Origin: a bacterium
GTDB taxonomy: Bacteria > Patescibacteriota > Minisyncoccia > UBA6257 > Colwellbacteraceae
Assembly (NCBI GenBank): GCA_021839365.1
Contig: JAKCBB010000007.1
Span: forward strand, 1 to 26,097
DNA length: 26,097 nucleotides
Direction: 5' to 3'
Shown: positions 5,619 through 14,064 of the stretch, in pieces
How the letters are laid out: every line of letters starts with the position of its first letter
How positions within the stretch are numbered: the stretch's first letter is position 1
The notes under the pieces: generated by a model
What the model saw: the letters and a program-made list of their open reading frames with translations, nothing else
What the model was told of the DNA's origin: nothing
Databases searched by the model: none
Position numbers and translations under genes: made by a program

Positions 5619-7328
5619 ATGCTTCGCGTTCCCGAAGAAAAAATAAAGGAGCTTGTTTTGAACGAAGGGCTTATGAGCGCCGCCGACTTCGACGTTCTTA
5701 GCGAAGAAACCAAGCGTCTCGGACAAAGAATGGAAGACGCGTTGGTCTCAAGAAGCATAATAACGCAGGATTATCTCAATTCCTTTCTTTCCAAATATTT
5801 CAACATCCCCCTCGCCGGACTGACATCCGAAAAAATAAACAGAGACGTTCTGAAACTCCTGCCGGAAAGCGTAGCCAGAGAAAAAAGGGCGGTCCTTTTT
5901 AACCGCGAAACAGATGGGACGATAGATGCCGCGCTCGAAGATCCGAGCGATCTCGTCGTCCTGGAGTTTTTAAGAAGCTATCTAAAGGCCGGCATAAGAC
6001 CGTTTCTGGCTACGACGGACGACTTGAATAAGGGATTTGCCCTTTATGGCAGCGCAGCCGCGGAAAACTATATAAAACTCATAGAAGAAAATGTCCGGGC
6101 CTCGATGCTTAGCCGCGCCAAGGGAGAAGAGGCCGCCGGGGAGGTCCCGATAGTGGCTATAGTCGACAACATAATTTCCTACGCGCTTTCCCTTCGCGCT
6201 TCCGATATTCATATCGAGGTTCTTGAGACCAACATTATGGTGAGATACAGGATAGACGGAATTCTGCACGAAATGTTCAAGGTCCCGAAGGAAGTTTATC
6301 CAGCGATAGTCGCGCGCGTGAAGCTTCTGGGAGGCATGAAGATAGACGAACATTATAAGCCGCAGGACGGAAGATTCCGTTACAAGATAAGCGAGGATGT
6401 GGTAGACCTGCGTATCTCGATAATCCCGACTTTTTACGGCGAGAAAATAGAAATGAGGCTTCTGCCGTCAACGACCCGGCCGCTTTCTTTCGCCGAGTTG
6501 GGCATGATGGACGACACGGTAAAAATACTGGCCGAAAACATTGAAAGGAGTTTCGGCATGGTTTTGGTTTGCGGTCCTACCGGTTCCGGTAAGACAACGA
6601 CGCTTTATTCGGTAATTAATATATTGAATCGCCCGGAGGTGAATATAGTCACCATCGAGGATCCTATCGAATACAACATGAAGTATGTTAACCAAATCCA
6701 GGTTAACCCCGCGGCGGGCATAACTTTCGCCGACGGCCTTCGTTCCATATTGCGCCAGGACCCCAACGTCATAATGGTCGGGGAAATGCGCGACGCGGAA
6801 ACCGCCTCGGTCGGCGTGCAATCGGCTCTTACCGGACACCTTGTTTTAAGTTCTCTCCACACGAACGATGCCCCGACCGCCATCCCAAGATTAATGGATA
6901 TGAGCATAGAGCCTTATCTGGTATCGGCGGTTTTAAACGCGATACTGGCCCAGCGTCTGGTCAGAAAAATACATATGGGATGCATAGAATCATATGAACC
7001 GAGCGAGCAGGAAGTAATGGCAATACGCAGTCAGATTAAATCGCTGGGGATGGATCCGGATAAGTATCAGATCCCGAGCCGACTGTATCGCGGAAAAGGA
7101 TGCGCGGCGGACGGGTATACGGGATATTCCGGCCGCGTAGGAATATTTGAAATTCTCGATATATCGGAAGCGGTAAGGGAGCATATAGTAAGCGCGGATT
7201 TTTCGCTGGACAGCCTGCGGGAACTGGCGCAAAAAGAAGGGATGATTTCGATGTTCGAGGACGGTTTGCGCAAAGCGGAGTTGGGGATAACTACAATAGA
7301 CGAAGTGCTAAGAGTTATAGGAGAATAA
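5619..7328 (+). CDS. pilB: Type IV pilus assembly ATPase PilB (GspE family)
   Basis: A 569-residue AAA-type secretion ATPase that drives pilus polymerisation. The N-terminal MshEN/T2SSE-N-like region covers about 1-145 and the ATPase core about 170-565. Walker A is GPTGSGKTT at 319-327, the Asp box IEDPIE at 346-351, Walker B VIMVGEMRD at 384-392, and the His box GHLVLSSLHTND at 406-417. In most PilB/GspE proteins a C-terminal subdomain binds zinc through four cysteines in two CxxC pairs; here only C455 (HMGCIES) and C495 (GKGCAADGYTGYSGR) remain, so zinc binding is probably lost. PilT is excluded by length and by the N-terminal domain. It follows the membrane protein by 10 nt and precedes pilC by 46 nt. 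No Shine-Dalgarno motif. Confidence 0.96.
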   Translation: MLRVPEEKIKELVLNEGLMSAADFDVLSEETKRLGQRMEDALVSRSIITQDYLNSFLSKYFNIPLAGLTSEKINRDVLKLLPESVAREKRAVLFNRETDGTIDAALEDPSDLVVLEFLRSYLKAGIRPFLATTDDLNKGFALYGSAAAENYIKLIEENVRASMLSRAKGEEAAGEVPIVAIVDNIISYALSLRASDIHIEVLETNIMVRYRIDGILHEMFKVPKEVYPAIVARVKLLGGMKIDEHYKPQDGRFRYKISEDVVDLRISIIPTFYGEKIEMRLLPSTTRPLSFAELGMMDDTVKILAENIERSFGMVLVCGPTGSGKTTTLYSVINILNRPEVNIVTIEDPIEYNMKYVNQIQVNPAAGITFADGLRSILRQDPNVIMVGEMRDAETASVGVQSALTGHLVLSSLHTNDAPTAIPRLMDMSIEPYLVSAVLNAILAQRLVRKIHMGCIESYEPSEQEVMAIRSQIKSLGMDPDKYQIPSRLYRGKGCAADGYTGYSGRVGIFEILDISEAVREHIVSADFSLDSLRELAQKEGMISMFEDGLRKAELGITTIDEVLRVIGE

Positions 7329-7374
7329 ATACGAAAAACAACATCCGAAATTAAAAATTATAAATACCAGGAAC

Positions 7375-8589
7375 ATGAGATTTCACTACACAGCCTCAGA
7401 TCAGAATGGCCGATTGCTGGACGGATATGTTGAGGCTAATAATCCATCCGAGGTGCTGGACTGGATGTCCGGCCAAAACTGGAAGCCAGTCGGCATAAAG
7501 GCTATCCGCGACACGGAAGTCCAGAAAGTTTTCGGTCTATTCGAACGGCAGGGTATAACCATAGCCGACCAGGTATTTTTAACCAAATACCTGGCGTTGA
7601 TGCTTAAAGTCGGTACGGATCTCTTTAAGGCCATAGATATCCTTACCGAAGACTTTGAAAAACCGGCGGTTAAGTCGTTTCTCGTGGAGGTAAGAGAAGC
7701 GCTAAGTAAGGGCCAGCCGTTTTATCTGACATTCGCTAAGTATCCCAGGTATTTTTCTCCGGTTTTTATCAATATGGTTAAAGCCGGAGAAAGTTCGGGT
7801 AATTTAGAAAGAGTGTTCGACGACCTCTCAACCTCGCTCGAAAAACAGCAGGAGATAAGAGATAAAATAAAAGCGGCTCTTATCTATCCTGTCATTCTTG
7901 TCTTCATGGCCACGGCCATCCTCATCGTGCTGGTTGTCGTCATACTTCCTAAAATAGCCTCGACATTTTCCAGTTCGGGAATTAAACCGCCGGTTTTCAC
8001 GAGGATTGTGTTCGGCATAGGGCTGTTTATCGGCGCTAATCTGGCCGTTATCATACCTGCATCCATAGCGGTTGTCGTGGGTTTATGGCTCTTCTTAAGA
8101 AGCAATGTCGGCAAAAAGTTTTTAAATCAGGTTTTGGCCAGGACACCTGTTATTAAAGACGTGGTTTCCAAGATGGCCCTGCAAAGGTTTGCCGCCACTT
8201 TCGCCTCCCTTCTTAAATCCGGGCTGCCTATCATTGATGCTTTGCAGATAACCGCCGGCGCATCGGGGTCTCTTGAAATGGAAACAGCTTTAAACAGAAT
8301 CGCGGAAGAAGGGGTGGCTAAGGGGCTTACCATAGGCGAATCGTTCCGCCGCGAACCGGTTTTTCCCAGGGTTGTCGTTAATCTTTTGACCATTTCGGAA
8401 AAAGCCGGGCACATGGAGAACATCCTGGAAACGCTTTCGGATTTTTACGCTAACGAGATAGACTCCTCGATTAAGATATTGATGTCTTTTCTTGAGCCGG
8501 CTCTCCTTCTTACCATGGGTATCGTGGTCGGCGGAATAGCTTTATCGATAATCGTCCCGATTTATCAGCTCACAGCTTCATTCTCATGA
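7375..8589 (+). CDS. pilC: Type IV pilus inner-membrane platform protein PilC (GspF family)
   Basis: A 404-residue protein with the duplicated T2SSF cytoplasmic helical domain (about 65-170 and 270-370) and three membrane spans (about 170-192, 211-241, 372-398), as expected for PilC/GspF. Conserved segments include FINMVKAGESSGNLERVFDD in the first repeat and LLTISEKAGHMENILETLSD in the second. It forms the platform on which PilB acts. AGGA stands 2 nt before the ATG, too close for a normal Shine-Dalgarno. The stop codon TGA overlaps the next ATG (ATGA), so translation of the next pseudopilin is probably coupled. Confidence 0.96.
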   Translation: MRFHYTASDQNGRLLDGYVEANNPSEVLDWMSGQNWKPVGIKAIRDTEVQKVFGLFERQGITIADQVFLTKYLALMLKVGTDLFKAIDILTEDFEKPAVKSFLVEVREALSKGQPFYLTFAKYPRYFSPVFINMVKAGESSGNLERVFDDLSTSLEKQQEIRDKIKAALIYPVILVFMATAILIVLVVVILPKIASTFSSSGIKPPVFTRIVFGIGLFIGANLAVIIPASIAVVVGLWLFLRSNVGKKFLNQVLARTPVIKDVVSKMALQRFAATFASLLKSGLPIIDALQITAGASGSLEMETALNRIAEEGVAKGLTIGESFRREPVFPRVVVNLLTISEKAGHMENILETLSDFYANEIDSSIKILMSFLEPALLLTMGIVVGGIALSIIVPIYQLTASFS

Positions 8590-9095
8590 TGAACAAACAG
8601 ACCGCAATGGAAAATCGTCTGGCGTTCACGCTCATCGAGCTTATTATCGTGATAGCCATAATGGGAATAATAGCGGCTGTTTCTTATCCGAATTTCTTTC
8701 CGGCAAAGTACGGGTATGCCACCAAGAAAAATGCCGAGGGGATGGTCTATAACATGAGAGAAGCTATTTCCAACTCGCAATCCCAGCTTTACGGGTACCG
8801 TTGGGGGATACATTTGGGCAGCAGCACCAGTACCGGAGGTTATTTTTACGAATTATGGTACGGTACATCGACCTTTCCTTACGGAACCGTTTTTAACTAC
8901 ACAGGGCTGGATGCCGGTCTTAGTTTTTCCGGCTTATCTCTCGGATCGACTCAAGATCTTTGCTTTGCGCAGATTACCGGATTGCCGGTTGATTGCGGCG
9001 CCGGATCAAGCACCTCGACTTCGATAACCATCACCTCTACTGCTGGAATAAGCAAAACAATAACTGTTAACTCAAACGGAAGCATAAGCTACTAA
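8586..9095 (+). CDS. Type IV pseudopilin
   Basis: A 169-residue prepilin-like protein. The leader ends ENRLA and is followed by FTLIELIIVIAIMGIIAAV, with Glu at mature position 5. The residue before the cleavage site is Ala rather than Gly, which prepilin peptidases tolerate less commonly. The short globular part is rich in Ser, Thr and Gly with two Cys (DLCFAQ, VDCGAG). It overlaps pilC by 4 nt. ATG codons at 8586, 8589 and 8607 are all possible starts; the first gives the 4-nt overlap. It is likely a minor pilin that primes or caps the fibre. Confidence 0.85.
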   Translation: MMNKQTAMENRLAFTLIELIIVIAIMGIIAAVSYPNFFPAKYGYATKKNAEGMVYNMREAISNSQSQLYGYRWGIHLGSSTSTGGYFYELWYGTSTFPYGTVFNYTGLDAGLSFSGLSLGSTQDLCFAQITGLPVDCGAGSSTSTSITITSTAGISKTITVNSNGSISY

Positions 9096-9191
9096 GCTTG
9101 AATCGTGAAATGTGGCGTGTGGAACGATTTGATGTTTCAGGTTAGCGGTGCGCGATCCGAGGTTCGCATTTAAAGATTCAAACTGTTGGTT

Positions 9192-9197
9192 TATAAT
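9192..9197 (+). promoter_or_regulatory. Possible -10 box before the second pseudopilin
   Basis: A perfect TATAAT lies 10 nt before the ATG at 9208; only a poor -35 (TTTAAA, 9169-9174) is found at 17 nt. If used, the transcript would be nearly leaderless. The surrounding 112-nt gap (9096-9207) holds no other recognisable feature. Confidence 0.3.
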
Positions 9198-9207
9198 AAT
9201 GGTAATA

Positions 9208-9870
9208 ATGAAAAGAGACAGAAGGGGTCAATCCTTGGCTGAAGTTCTTATAGCAACCGCCCTGGGCGCCATCATTATCGGTGCGGTTATCGCTTCTATA
9301 ATTCTCTCTATGAGAAGCAACTCCCAAACCAGAACCTCGAGTGTCGCCGCGTCTTTAGGAACGGGCTTATTAGATAACGTGCAGGCTCTTGCCGATGGAA
9401 ATTGGGACGCGATTTTCAATCTTCAGACCAAAGGATCAACCTCAACGTATTACCTGGTAACAACAGGCACTCCGCCGACGATTGCCGTATCAACCGGAAC
9501 AGAGAGTTTAACCGTGAGCAGCACGACTTTCACCAGGTATTTCTCGGTTCAGGATGTTAACCGTACGAATTGCGGAACGGGCAGTATTACGACCAGCTCT
9601 GCCACGGGTTGCGCTGGCGGGTCCGGCATCTTGCAAGATCCTTCAACGGAGCTTATCACCGTTAGTGTTTCGTGGAGTAATATCGGAGGCGGGAGCAGCA
9701 GCGTGGCCGTTTCGTCTTATGTGACGCATTCCAAGGATCGCGTTACGCAGTATAATGATTGGAGTGGATCATCCGGCACACAGGGACCGGTTACGACCCC
9801 GGCGCCGGACTACGCTACTTCAAGCAACGTATCAACGTCGAGCAGCGGATTGCAATTACTGGTTTATTAA
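9208..9870 (+). CDS. Type IV pseudopilin (PilV-like)
   Basis: The leader MKRDRRG is followed by QSLAEVLIATALGAIIIGAV, a GspI/PilV-like prepilin N-terminus with Glu at mature position 5 and a ~25-residue hydrophobic helix. The rest (about 190 residues) is Ser/Thr/Gly-rich, suited to the outside of the cell, with two Cys (TNCGTG, TGCAGG). I chose the ATG at 9208; the ATG at 9199 would add three residues to the leader, and the frame stays open to 9148 but the added sequence does not look like a leader. It ends 5 nt before the GWAW-repeat gene. It is probably a minor pilin. Confidence 0.82.
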   Translation: MKRDRRGQSLAEVLIATALGAIIIGAVIASIILSMRSNSQTRTSSVAASLGTGLLDNVQALADGNWDAIFNLQTKGSTSTYYLVTTGTPPTIAVSTGTESLTVSSTTFTRYFSVQDVNRTNCGTGSITTSSATGCAGGSGILQDPSTELITVSVSWSNIGGGSSSVAVSSYVTHSKDRVTQYNDWSGSSGTQGPVTTPAPDYATSSNVSTSSSGLQLLVY

Positions 9871-9875
9871 TAAAA

Positions 9876-10826
9876 ATGCGGAACATTTTTAAAAACATGA
9901 AAATATCCGAAACCGCGCTGACGATGCTTTTTATAGCAGCGGCAGCGGTTGTTCTTCTATCAAACAAAGCACTGGCTGCGACTAACATAGACTCAACCAA
10001 TCATTGGGCCTGGAATGACAATATCGGCTGGACAGATTTTTATTCAACAGGCAACGTTAACGTTCAGGGCGCCGGACTTACCGGATATGCTAGTTCTTCC
10101 GTAGGTTACGTAGCCTTGGATTGCAATACTTCGCCGAACGGAAACATCTGTTCCTCGAGCAGTTTCCAGGTAACCAATGATGGAAACGGCAATCTAGCTG
10201 GCTGGGCCTGGAATGACAATATCGGCTGGATAAGCTTTTGCGGTAATGCCAGCGGCGGGTCTACCTGGACCGGTTCGACCTGGGTTTGTCCCAGCAGCCC
10301 GACCTACGAGGTAACTGTCGATGGGTATGGAAACTTTCAGGGTTGGGCCTGGAACGACAACGTAGGGTGGTTTAGTTTTAACTGCGATAACACTAATACC
10401 TGCGGGACGGTCAGTTACTTTGTAAAAAGCATCTGGTCTCCTACCGCAAGCGGGTGGCTGGAATCCTCGACTTTCGATACCGGATCGACGCAGACGACAT
10501 ACAACTCGATTATGTGGCAAGGCACCCAACCTACGGGGACAAGCGTTAAATTTCAGCTGGCCACGGCGACTTCTTCAGGCGCTGTTTGGGGAGCTGCTTG
10601 CGCCAGTAATGCCTGCAACAGTTCTGCCTGCGACGGAGCGTTCATAGGCCCGGATGGAACCAGTAATTCATACTATACTCCGACTGGCCCGGGGATACCT
10701 GCGCCGATAACGGCTTGCTATGCCAATGGGAAGGAATTCTATCGCTACAAGGTTTATCTTACGAAAAACGCGAACGCGACCGGAACACCGTCAATAACGG
10801 GAGTTGTGGTCAACTGGAGCCCGTAA
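9876..10826 (+). CDS. Secreted GWAW-repeat protein in the pilus operon
   Basis: A 316-residue protein with an N-terminal signal sequence (hydrophobic about 14-28, probable cleavage after ALA at 32-34). The region to about residue 175 has three copies of a motif WAWNDN(I/V)GW followed by (I/F/T)xF(C/N)C, at 44-52, 110-118 and 157-165; the DNA of the first two is almost identical (10005-10030 and 10202-10227). Eight or more cysteines in the mature part suggest disulfides. The motif is familiar to me from secreted proteins of Parcubacteria, where its function is not known. The C-terminal part (about 180-316) has a beta-rich, Ser/Thr-rich look and no recognised domain. The position between pseudopilins suggests a pilus-linked or surface protein. 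Confidence 0.8.
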   Translation: MRNIFKNMKISETALTMLFIAAAAVVLLSNKALAATNIDSTNHWAWNDNIGWTDFYSTGNVNVQGAGLTGYASSSVGYVALDCNTSPNGNICSSSSFQVTNDGNGNLAGWAWNDNIGWISFCGNASGGSTWTGSTWVCPSSPTYEVTVDGYGNFQGWAWNDNVGWFSFNCDNTNTCGTVSYFVKSIWSPTASGWLESSTFDTGSTQTTYNSIMWQGTQPTGTSVKFQLATATSSGAVWGAACASNACNSSACDGAFIGPDGTSNSYYTPTGPGIPAPITACYANGKEFYRYKVYLTKNANATGTPSITGVVVNWSP

Positions 10827-10838
10827 GGTAAAACCTTT

Positions 10839-11312
10839 ATGTCGAAAAACAGAGAAATAAATTGGCAAAGGTTGGACAAAAAAATCGGCCAGGCTCGCCT
10901 CGTTGCGGCTAAAAACGAAGCGCAGGCAAGCCTGCCGGTTGTTTTACTTATATCGGGAATACTTATAGTAATCGCAGTCGTCGGTTCTGTTATTGCCGTA
11001 GCTTTAGGCAATTCGGTGTTAAGCGCCAGGCTGTCGGCCAAAGCCTTATCTGCCGCTGAAACCGGAGCCAACGACGCGATAACTCTTGTCGAGAGAGGAT
11101 GTACGCTTTCGAATACCTGTCCCAGCAGTTATAATGTTACTGTTGATTCGCAATCCAGCGCGCAGGTTACTATAAGCAATAATAGCGGCATAGTTACTAT
11201 AAACTCGATAGGCAGCGCGGGGAGCCGCGAAAGCAAGATCCAGGCCGTTTTGGGCGTTGATCAAACCACGGGATTGGTGAATATTCGCTCTTTCGGAGAG
11301 GTGCCGCTATAA
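10839..11312 (+). CDS. PilX-like pilus-associated protein
   Basis: A 157-residue protein with a cytoplasmic basic N-terminus (about 25 residues), one hydrophobic segment (SLPVVLLISGILIVIAVVGS, about 31-50) and then SARLSAKALSAAETGANDAI, which resembles the PilX N-terminal helix and its AETG pattern. It lacks the Glu at mature position 5. The globular part is small with two Cys (RGCTLSNTCPSS). It sits 12 nt after the GWAW-repeat gene and 17 nt before pilMN. It is probably a minor pilin or assembly component; the assignment rests on the AETG segment and the context. Confidence 0.65.
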   Translation: MSKNREINWQRLDKKIGQARLVAAKNEAQASLPVVLLISGILIVIAVVGSVIAVALGNSVLSARLSAKALSAAETGANDAITLVERGCTLSNTCPSSYNVTVDSQSSAQVTISNNSGIVTINSIGSAGSRESKIQAVLGVDQTTGLVNIRSFGEVPL

Positions 11313-11329
11313 AAATCGTTCGCTGGTTT

Positions 11330-12817
11330 ATGGAAAAGTTAAAGAATTTTTTTAAGAAGATCGAGAGTGTTCTTGTCCCCTCGCCGTCGGTAGGGGGGTT
11401 GGTAATAGAGGATTTTGCCCTGGAGTATGTTGAGCTTTCCGGCCGCGGAGACGCGTCGGTAAAACAAGCGCTGTTGCGCTTGCCGCCTGGGATAGTGGAA
11501 AGCGGGAAAATTAAAGACAGACCCAACCTCGTATCGGCCTTAAAAGAACTGCGGAAGCAGATACACGAGGATGGAGAGGTGGTTAATGTGGTGCTGTCCC
11601 TGCCTTCTACGAATATTTATGTTCAGGCTTTCGATGTGCCGGCATTTGCGAGCGGGAATATCAAGGAGTCCGCGGATCTGAATCTGCGGATGATTTCGCC
11701 TATAGACTTTGACCAAGCATATTCCGGCTGGCAGAGAATAGAGAGCGGGATAGATGACGGCGGGCGGATAAAGTTTTTGGGAGCGTTTATCCAGAAAACC
11801 ATAGTCGACGAATTTTCCGAAGTCCTCCGCGAGGCGAATTTCGGCATAGCCGCGGTCGAGTTCTCGAGCTTAAGTCTTGTCAGATGTCTTAAGTCGTCCG
11901 GATTTTTGAGCCTCAAGGAACCGCAAATAATTGTCCATGTTGTCGCCGGCGGAATTAATATGATAATCACCGAAAAAGGGGCTATGTATTTTAATTACTT
12001 CTTCCCATGGATGATAGGCGGCGCACTTACTCTGGATGAGGTTTTAAAGGAGTTGCGTCTAGGATTGCAGCAGATGCTTAATTTTTACGCCGGACGCAAC
12101 ACCGGCACATCCGTAAAAACCGCTATACTGGTTACGGGGCAGCTGGCGGATAAGATTTCAGAAGCCATGACCAGCGATCATCCCGACTTAACAGTCAGGG
12201 CCGCGCCGGCGCAAAAAGTAAATGTTCTCCTGGGCGCTGCCAAAAGAGGTCTTATAAGAAAAGAGAACGATCTGGAAATAGATTTGAGCGGACCCAGCGG
12301 ATTTGAACTTTTTAAAGAACACAAAATACTGGAATTCGCGGCTACCTGGAAAAACATCTCGATTTCGGTCTCCGGATTTGTTCTTCTAATCTTTATATTG
12401 GGGTTTTTATTTATAAACCGTCTTTCCTCTCAAGTAACGGCCGATACATTCGCTAATCCCGGGGATGTCGCCGCTGCCTTAAATTCTTTAAATTCGGAAG
12501 CGGCTAATTTCAACTCTTTAGTAGCCGCGAACGAAGAAGCTAAAGGCGTGCTGCAAAAATACGGGCCGGTCCTTTCGGGAATAGAAACATCGGCCGGTTC
12601 CCTTTCTATATCCATTCAAAGGATCGTGTTCAATGGGGTTGGACGGTCTGGAACGATCTCCGGAACGGCTCCAAGCCAGGCCAGCGCTTCCTCTTTTAAA
12701 AATGATTTAAGCGGTCTTCCGGAACTTTCTTCCGTAGACCTGCCGTTTTCCAGCATCACTCAACAGGCGAACGGAGTGTCGTTTACTATAGATTTTGTTT
12801 TAAGCAAGCTTAATTAA
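11330..12817 (+). CDS. PilM-PilN fusion (GspL-like pilus platform protein)
   Basis: A 495-residue protein. Residues about 1-330 look like the actin-like PilM/GspL cytoplasmic domain (VVNVVLSLPSTNIYVQAFDVP and LDEVLKELRLGLQQMLNFYAG are typical), but the ATP-binding phosphate loop is degenerate: GLVIEDFALEYVEL stands where PilM has GIDIGSSSVK. A single membrane span follows (about 345-364), then about 130 residues outside the membrane that resemble PilN (coiled segment, then a small ferredoxin-like domain ending in SFTIDFVLSKLN). So PilM and PilN, usually separate genes, seem joined as in GspL. No separate PilO gene is seen. It is the last gene of the pilus run; a 73-nt gap without a clear terminator follows, facing the convergent pth. 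Confidence 0.8.
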   Translation: MEKLKNFFKKIESVLVPSPSVGGLVIEDFALEYVELSGRGDASVKQALLRLPPGIVESGKIKDRPNLVSALKELRKQIHEDGEVVNVVLSLPSTNIYVQAFDVPAFASGNIKESADLNLRMISPIDFDQAYSGWQRIESGIDDGGRIKFLGAFIQKTIVDEFSEVLREANFGIAAVEFSSLSLVRCLKSSGFLSLKEPQIIVHVVAGGINMIITEKGAMYFNYFFPWMIGGALTLDEVLKELRLGLQQMLNFYAGRNTGTSVKTAILVTGQLADKISEAMTSDHPDLTVRAAPAQKVNVLLGAAKRGLIRKENDLEIDLSGPSGFELFKEHKILEFAATWKNISISVSGFVLLIFILGFLFINRLSSQVTADTFANPGDVAAALNSLNSEAANFNSLVAANEEAKGVLQKYGPVLSGIETSAGSLSISIQRIVFNGVGRSGTISGTAPSQASASSFKNDLSGLPELSSVDLPFSSITQQANGVSFTIDFVLSKLN

Positions 12818-12890
12818 TTCCCTTAATTTTTATTAGAGAGATTGCCGACCCGCGTAGAGATTATCCGCCGCCTGGCGGCCCGTAGAAACG

Positions 12891-13400
12891 CTAATTTTTA
12901 ATTTCCAGTGTTTTTTCTAATGCTTTTTTGATGCCTTCCTGAACCACGCCTAATTCTGCTTTGCTAATTTTTTTTAATACCATATCCCCGGCTTTTTTTA
13001 CCGACTCCGAAGGACGGATGCCGATTCTCAGCCTGCAGAACTCCTGAGTTCCCAAGCTTGAGATGATAGACTTGACTCCGTTATGTCCGGCCGATCCGCT
13101 GTCGCAGGATAATTTATGTTCTCCGAGCCGTATGTCGGATTCGTCGTGTATTAAAAGCATGTCTTTGGGTTTTGACTTAAAAAAACGCAGGGCTTCGGCT
13201 ACCGCGATTCCTGATTCGTTCATGAAAGTCAGGGGCTTCACAAATACGGTTCCGCCCGATTTAACATACTCGAAAGACCCGTGTTTTTTGAATTTTTTTC
13301 CCGTAGTCAATGAATCAAGCGCCATAAACCCGACGTTGTGATACGTTCCGAAATACTCTTTTAAGGGATTGCCCAGGCCGATTATGATTTTGTAGCGCAT
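12891..13400 (-). CDS. pth: Peptidyl-tRNA hydrolase
   Basis: A 169-residue Pth that recycles tRNA from dropped-off peptidyl-tRNA. Active-site signatures are present: GLGNP near the N-terminus, the catalytic His in TYHNVGF, TFMNESG, the Asp in IHDESD, and GHNGVKSI. The length is slightly below the usual 185-195. Start: ATG at 13400 gives MRYKIIIGLGNP, the family N-terminus; a longer version from 13436 would cover the promoter. The predicted -10 box ends 7 nt before the ATG, so the mRNA is likely leaderless. It is transcribed divergently from lepB. The stop is TAG. Confidence 0.96.
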   Translation of the reverse strand: MRYKIIIGLGNPLKEYFGTYHNVGFMALDSLTTGKKFKKHGSFEYVKSGGTVFVKPLTFMNESGIAVAEALRFFKSKPKDMLLIHDESDIRLGEHKLSCDSGSAGHNGVKSIISSLGTQEFCRLRIGIRPSESVKKAGDMVLKKISKAELGVVQEGIKKALEKTLEIKN

Positions 13401-13407
13401 TATACTT

Positions 13408-13436
13408 AGATTAAATACAATACAGGAGACGGTCAA
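13408..13436 (-). promoter_or_regulatory. pth promoter, giving a leaderless mRNA
   Basis: On the minus strand, TTGACC (complement of 13431-13436), 17-nt spacer, TAATCT (complement of 13408-13413). The -35 is strong and the -10 weak. Transcription would begin around 13401-13402, at or next to the pth ATG. Confidence 0.45.
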
Positions 13437-13444
13437 TTCCGTGG

Positions 13445-13474
13445 TTGTACTTGCTTACAAGAGCTTATTATATT
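13445..13474 (+). promoter_or_regulatory. lepB promoter, giving a leaderless mRNA
   Basis: TTGTAC (13445-13450), 18-nt spacer, TATATT (13469-13474). Transcription would begin around 13481-13482, directly before the TTG start of lepB. It should drive the long downstream run to ftsZ, since no other clear promoter lies between. Confidence 0.5.
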
Positions 13475-13482
13475 AAAATCGG

Positions 13483-14064
13483 TTGAAACACCTGCTTAAT
13501 CGGGCTTTCCAATTTTACAATCACGTGAAAAAATATCTTTCAGACGTTTGGGAAATACTGGAGACACTGATAATAGCCTCCATCGCTATTTTTCTTATCT
13601 ACAAATATGTCGCCCAGCCGTTCGTCGTAGAAGGAGCAAGCATGCAGCCGAACTTTTATACCGGAGATTATCTTTTGGTTGACGAAATAACTTTCAAACT
13701 CGAACATCCGGAACGCGGAGAGGTTATTGTTTTTCGCAATCCGCAGGATACCAAGGAATTTTTCATAAAGAGAGTAATCGGGCTTCCCGGCGATACCATA
13801 ATCGTCGGAAACGGGACGATCTATGTTAACGGAAAACAAGTAAATCAAAGTTACTTGCCGGCTGGCATGACTACTCCCGGAAATGAAACAGTAGTTTTGG
13901 GGAGTAATCAGTATTTTGTAGTCGGCGACAATAGAATAGTAAGTTACGATTCAAGGAGCTGGGGGCCGTTGAATAGCAATCTCATTGTTGGAATAGTGCG
14001 TCTGCGCTTTTGGCCGCTGGACGAGCTTAAACTATTTACATACCCGTATGCCACAGGCAAATAA
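13483..14064 (+). CDS. lepB: Signal peptidase I
   Basis: A 193-residue membrane-bound protease that removes signal peptides. There is one N-terminal membrane span (about 28-44). The catalytic Ser is S53 (VEGASMQPNF) and the catalytic Lys K96 (FFIKRVIGLPGD); the later box GDNRIVSYDSRSWG is also present. The TTG at 13483 is used as start because the frame is closed shortly upstream and it follows the predicted transcription start; GTG at 13525 (residue 15) would also keep the membrane span and is the alternative. The 3' end overlaps hisS by 17 nt. Confidence 0.92.
   Translation: MKHLLNRAFQFYNHVKKYLSDVWEILETLIIASIAIFLIYKYVAQPFVVEGASMQPNFYTGDYLLVDEITFKLEHPERGEVIVFRNPQDTKEFFIKRVIGLPGDTIIVGNGTIYVNGKQVNQSYLPAGMTTPGNETVVLGSNQYFVVGDNRIVSYDSRSWGPLNSNLIVGIVRLRFWPLDELKLFTYPYATGK

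Noticed and set aside
9759..9875. Longer start for the GWAW-repeat protein
   Set aside because: It would overlap the previous pseudopilin by over 100 nt and place the signal peptide internally.
12855..12880. Terminator between pilMN and pth
   Set aside because: A small GC hairpin (CCGCC/GGCGG) is present but no T-run follows on either strand.
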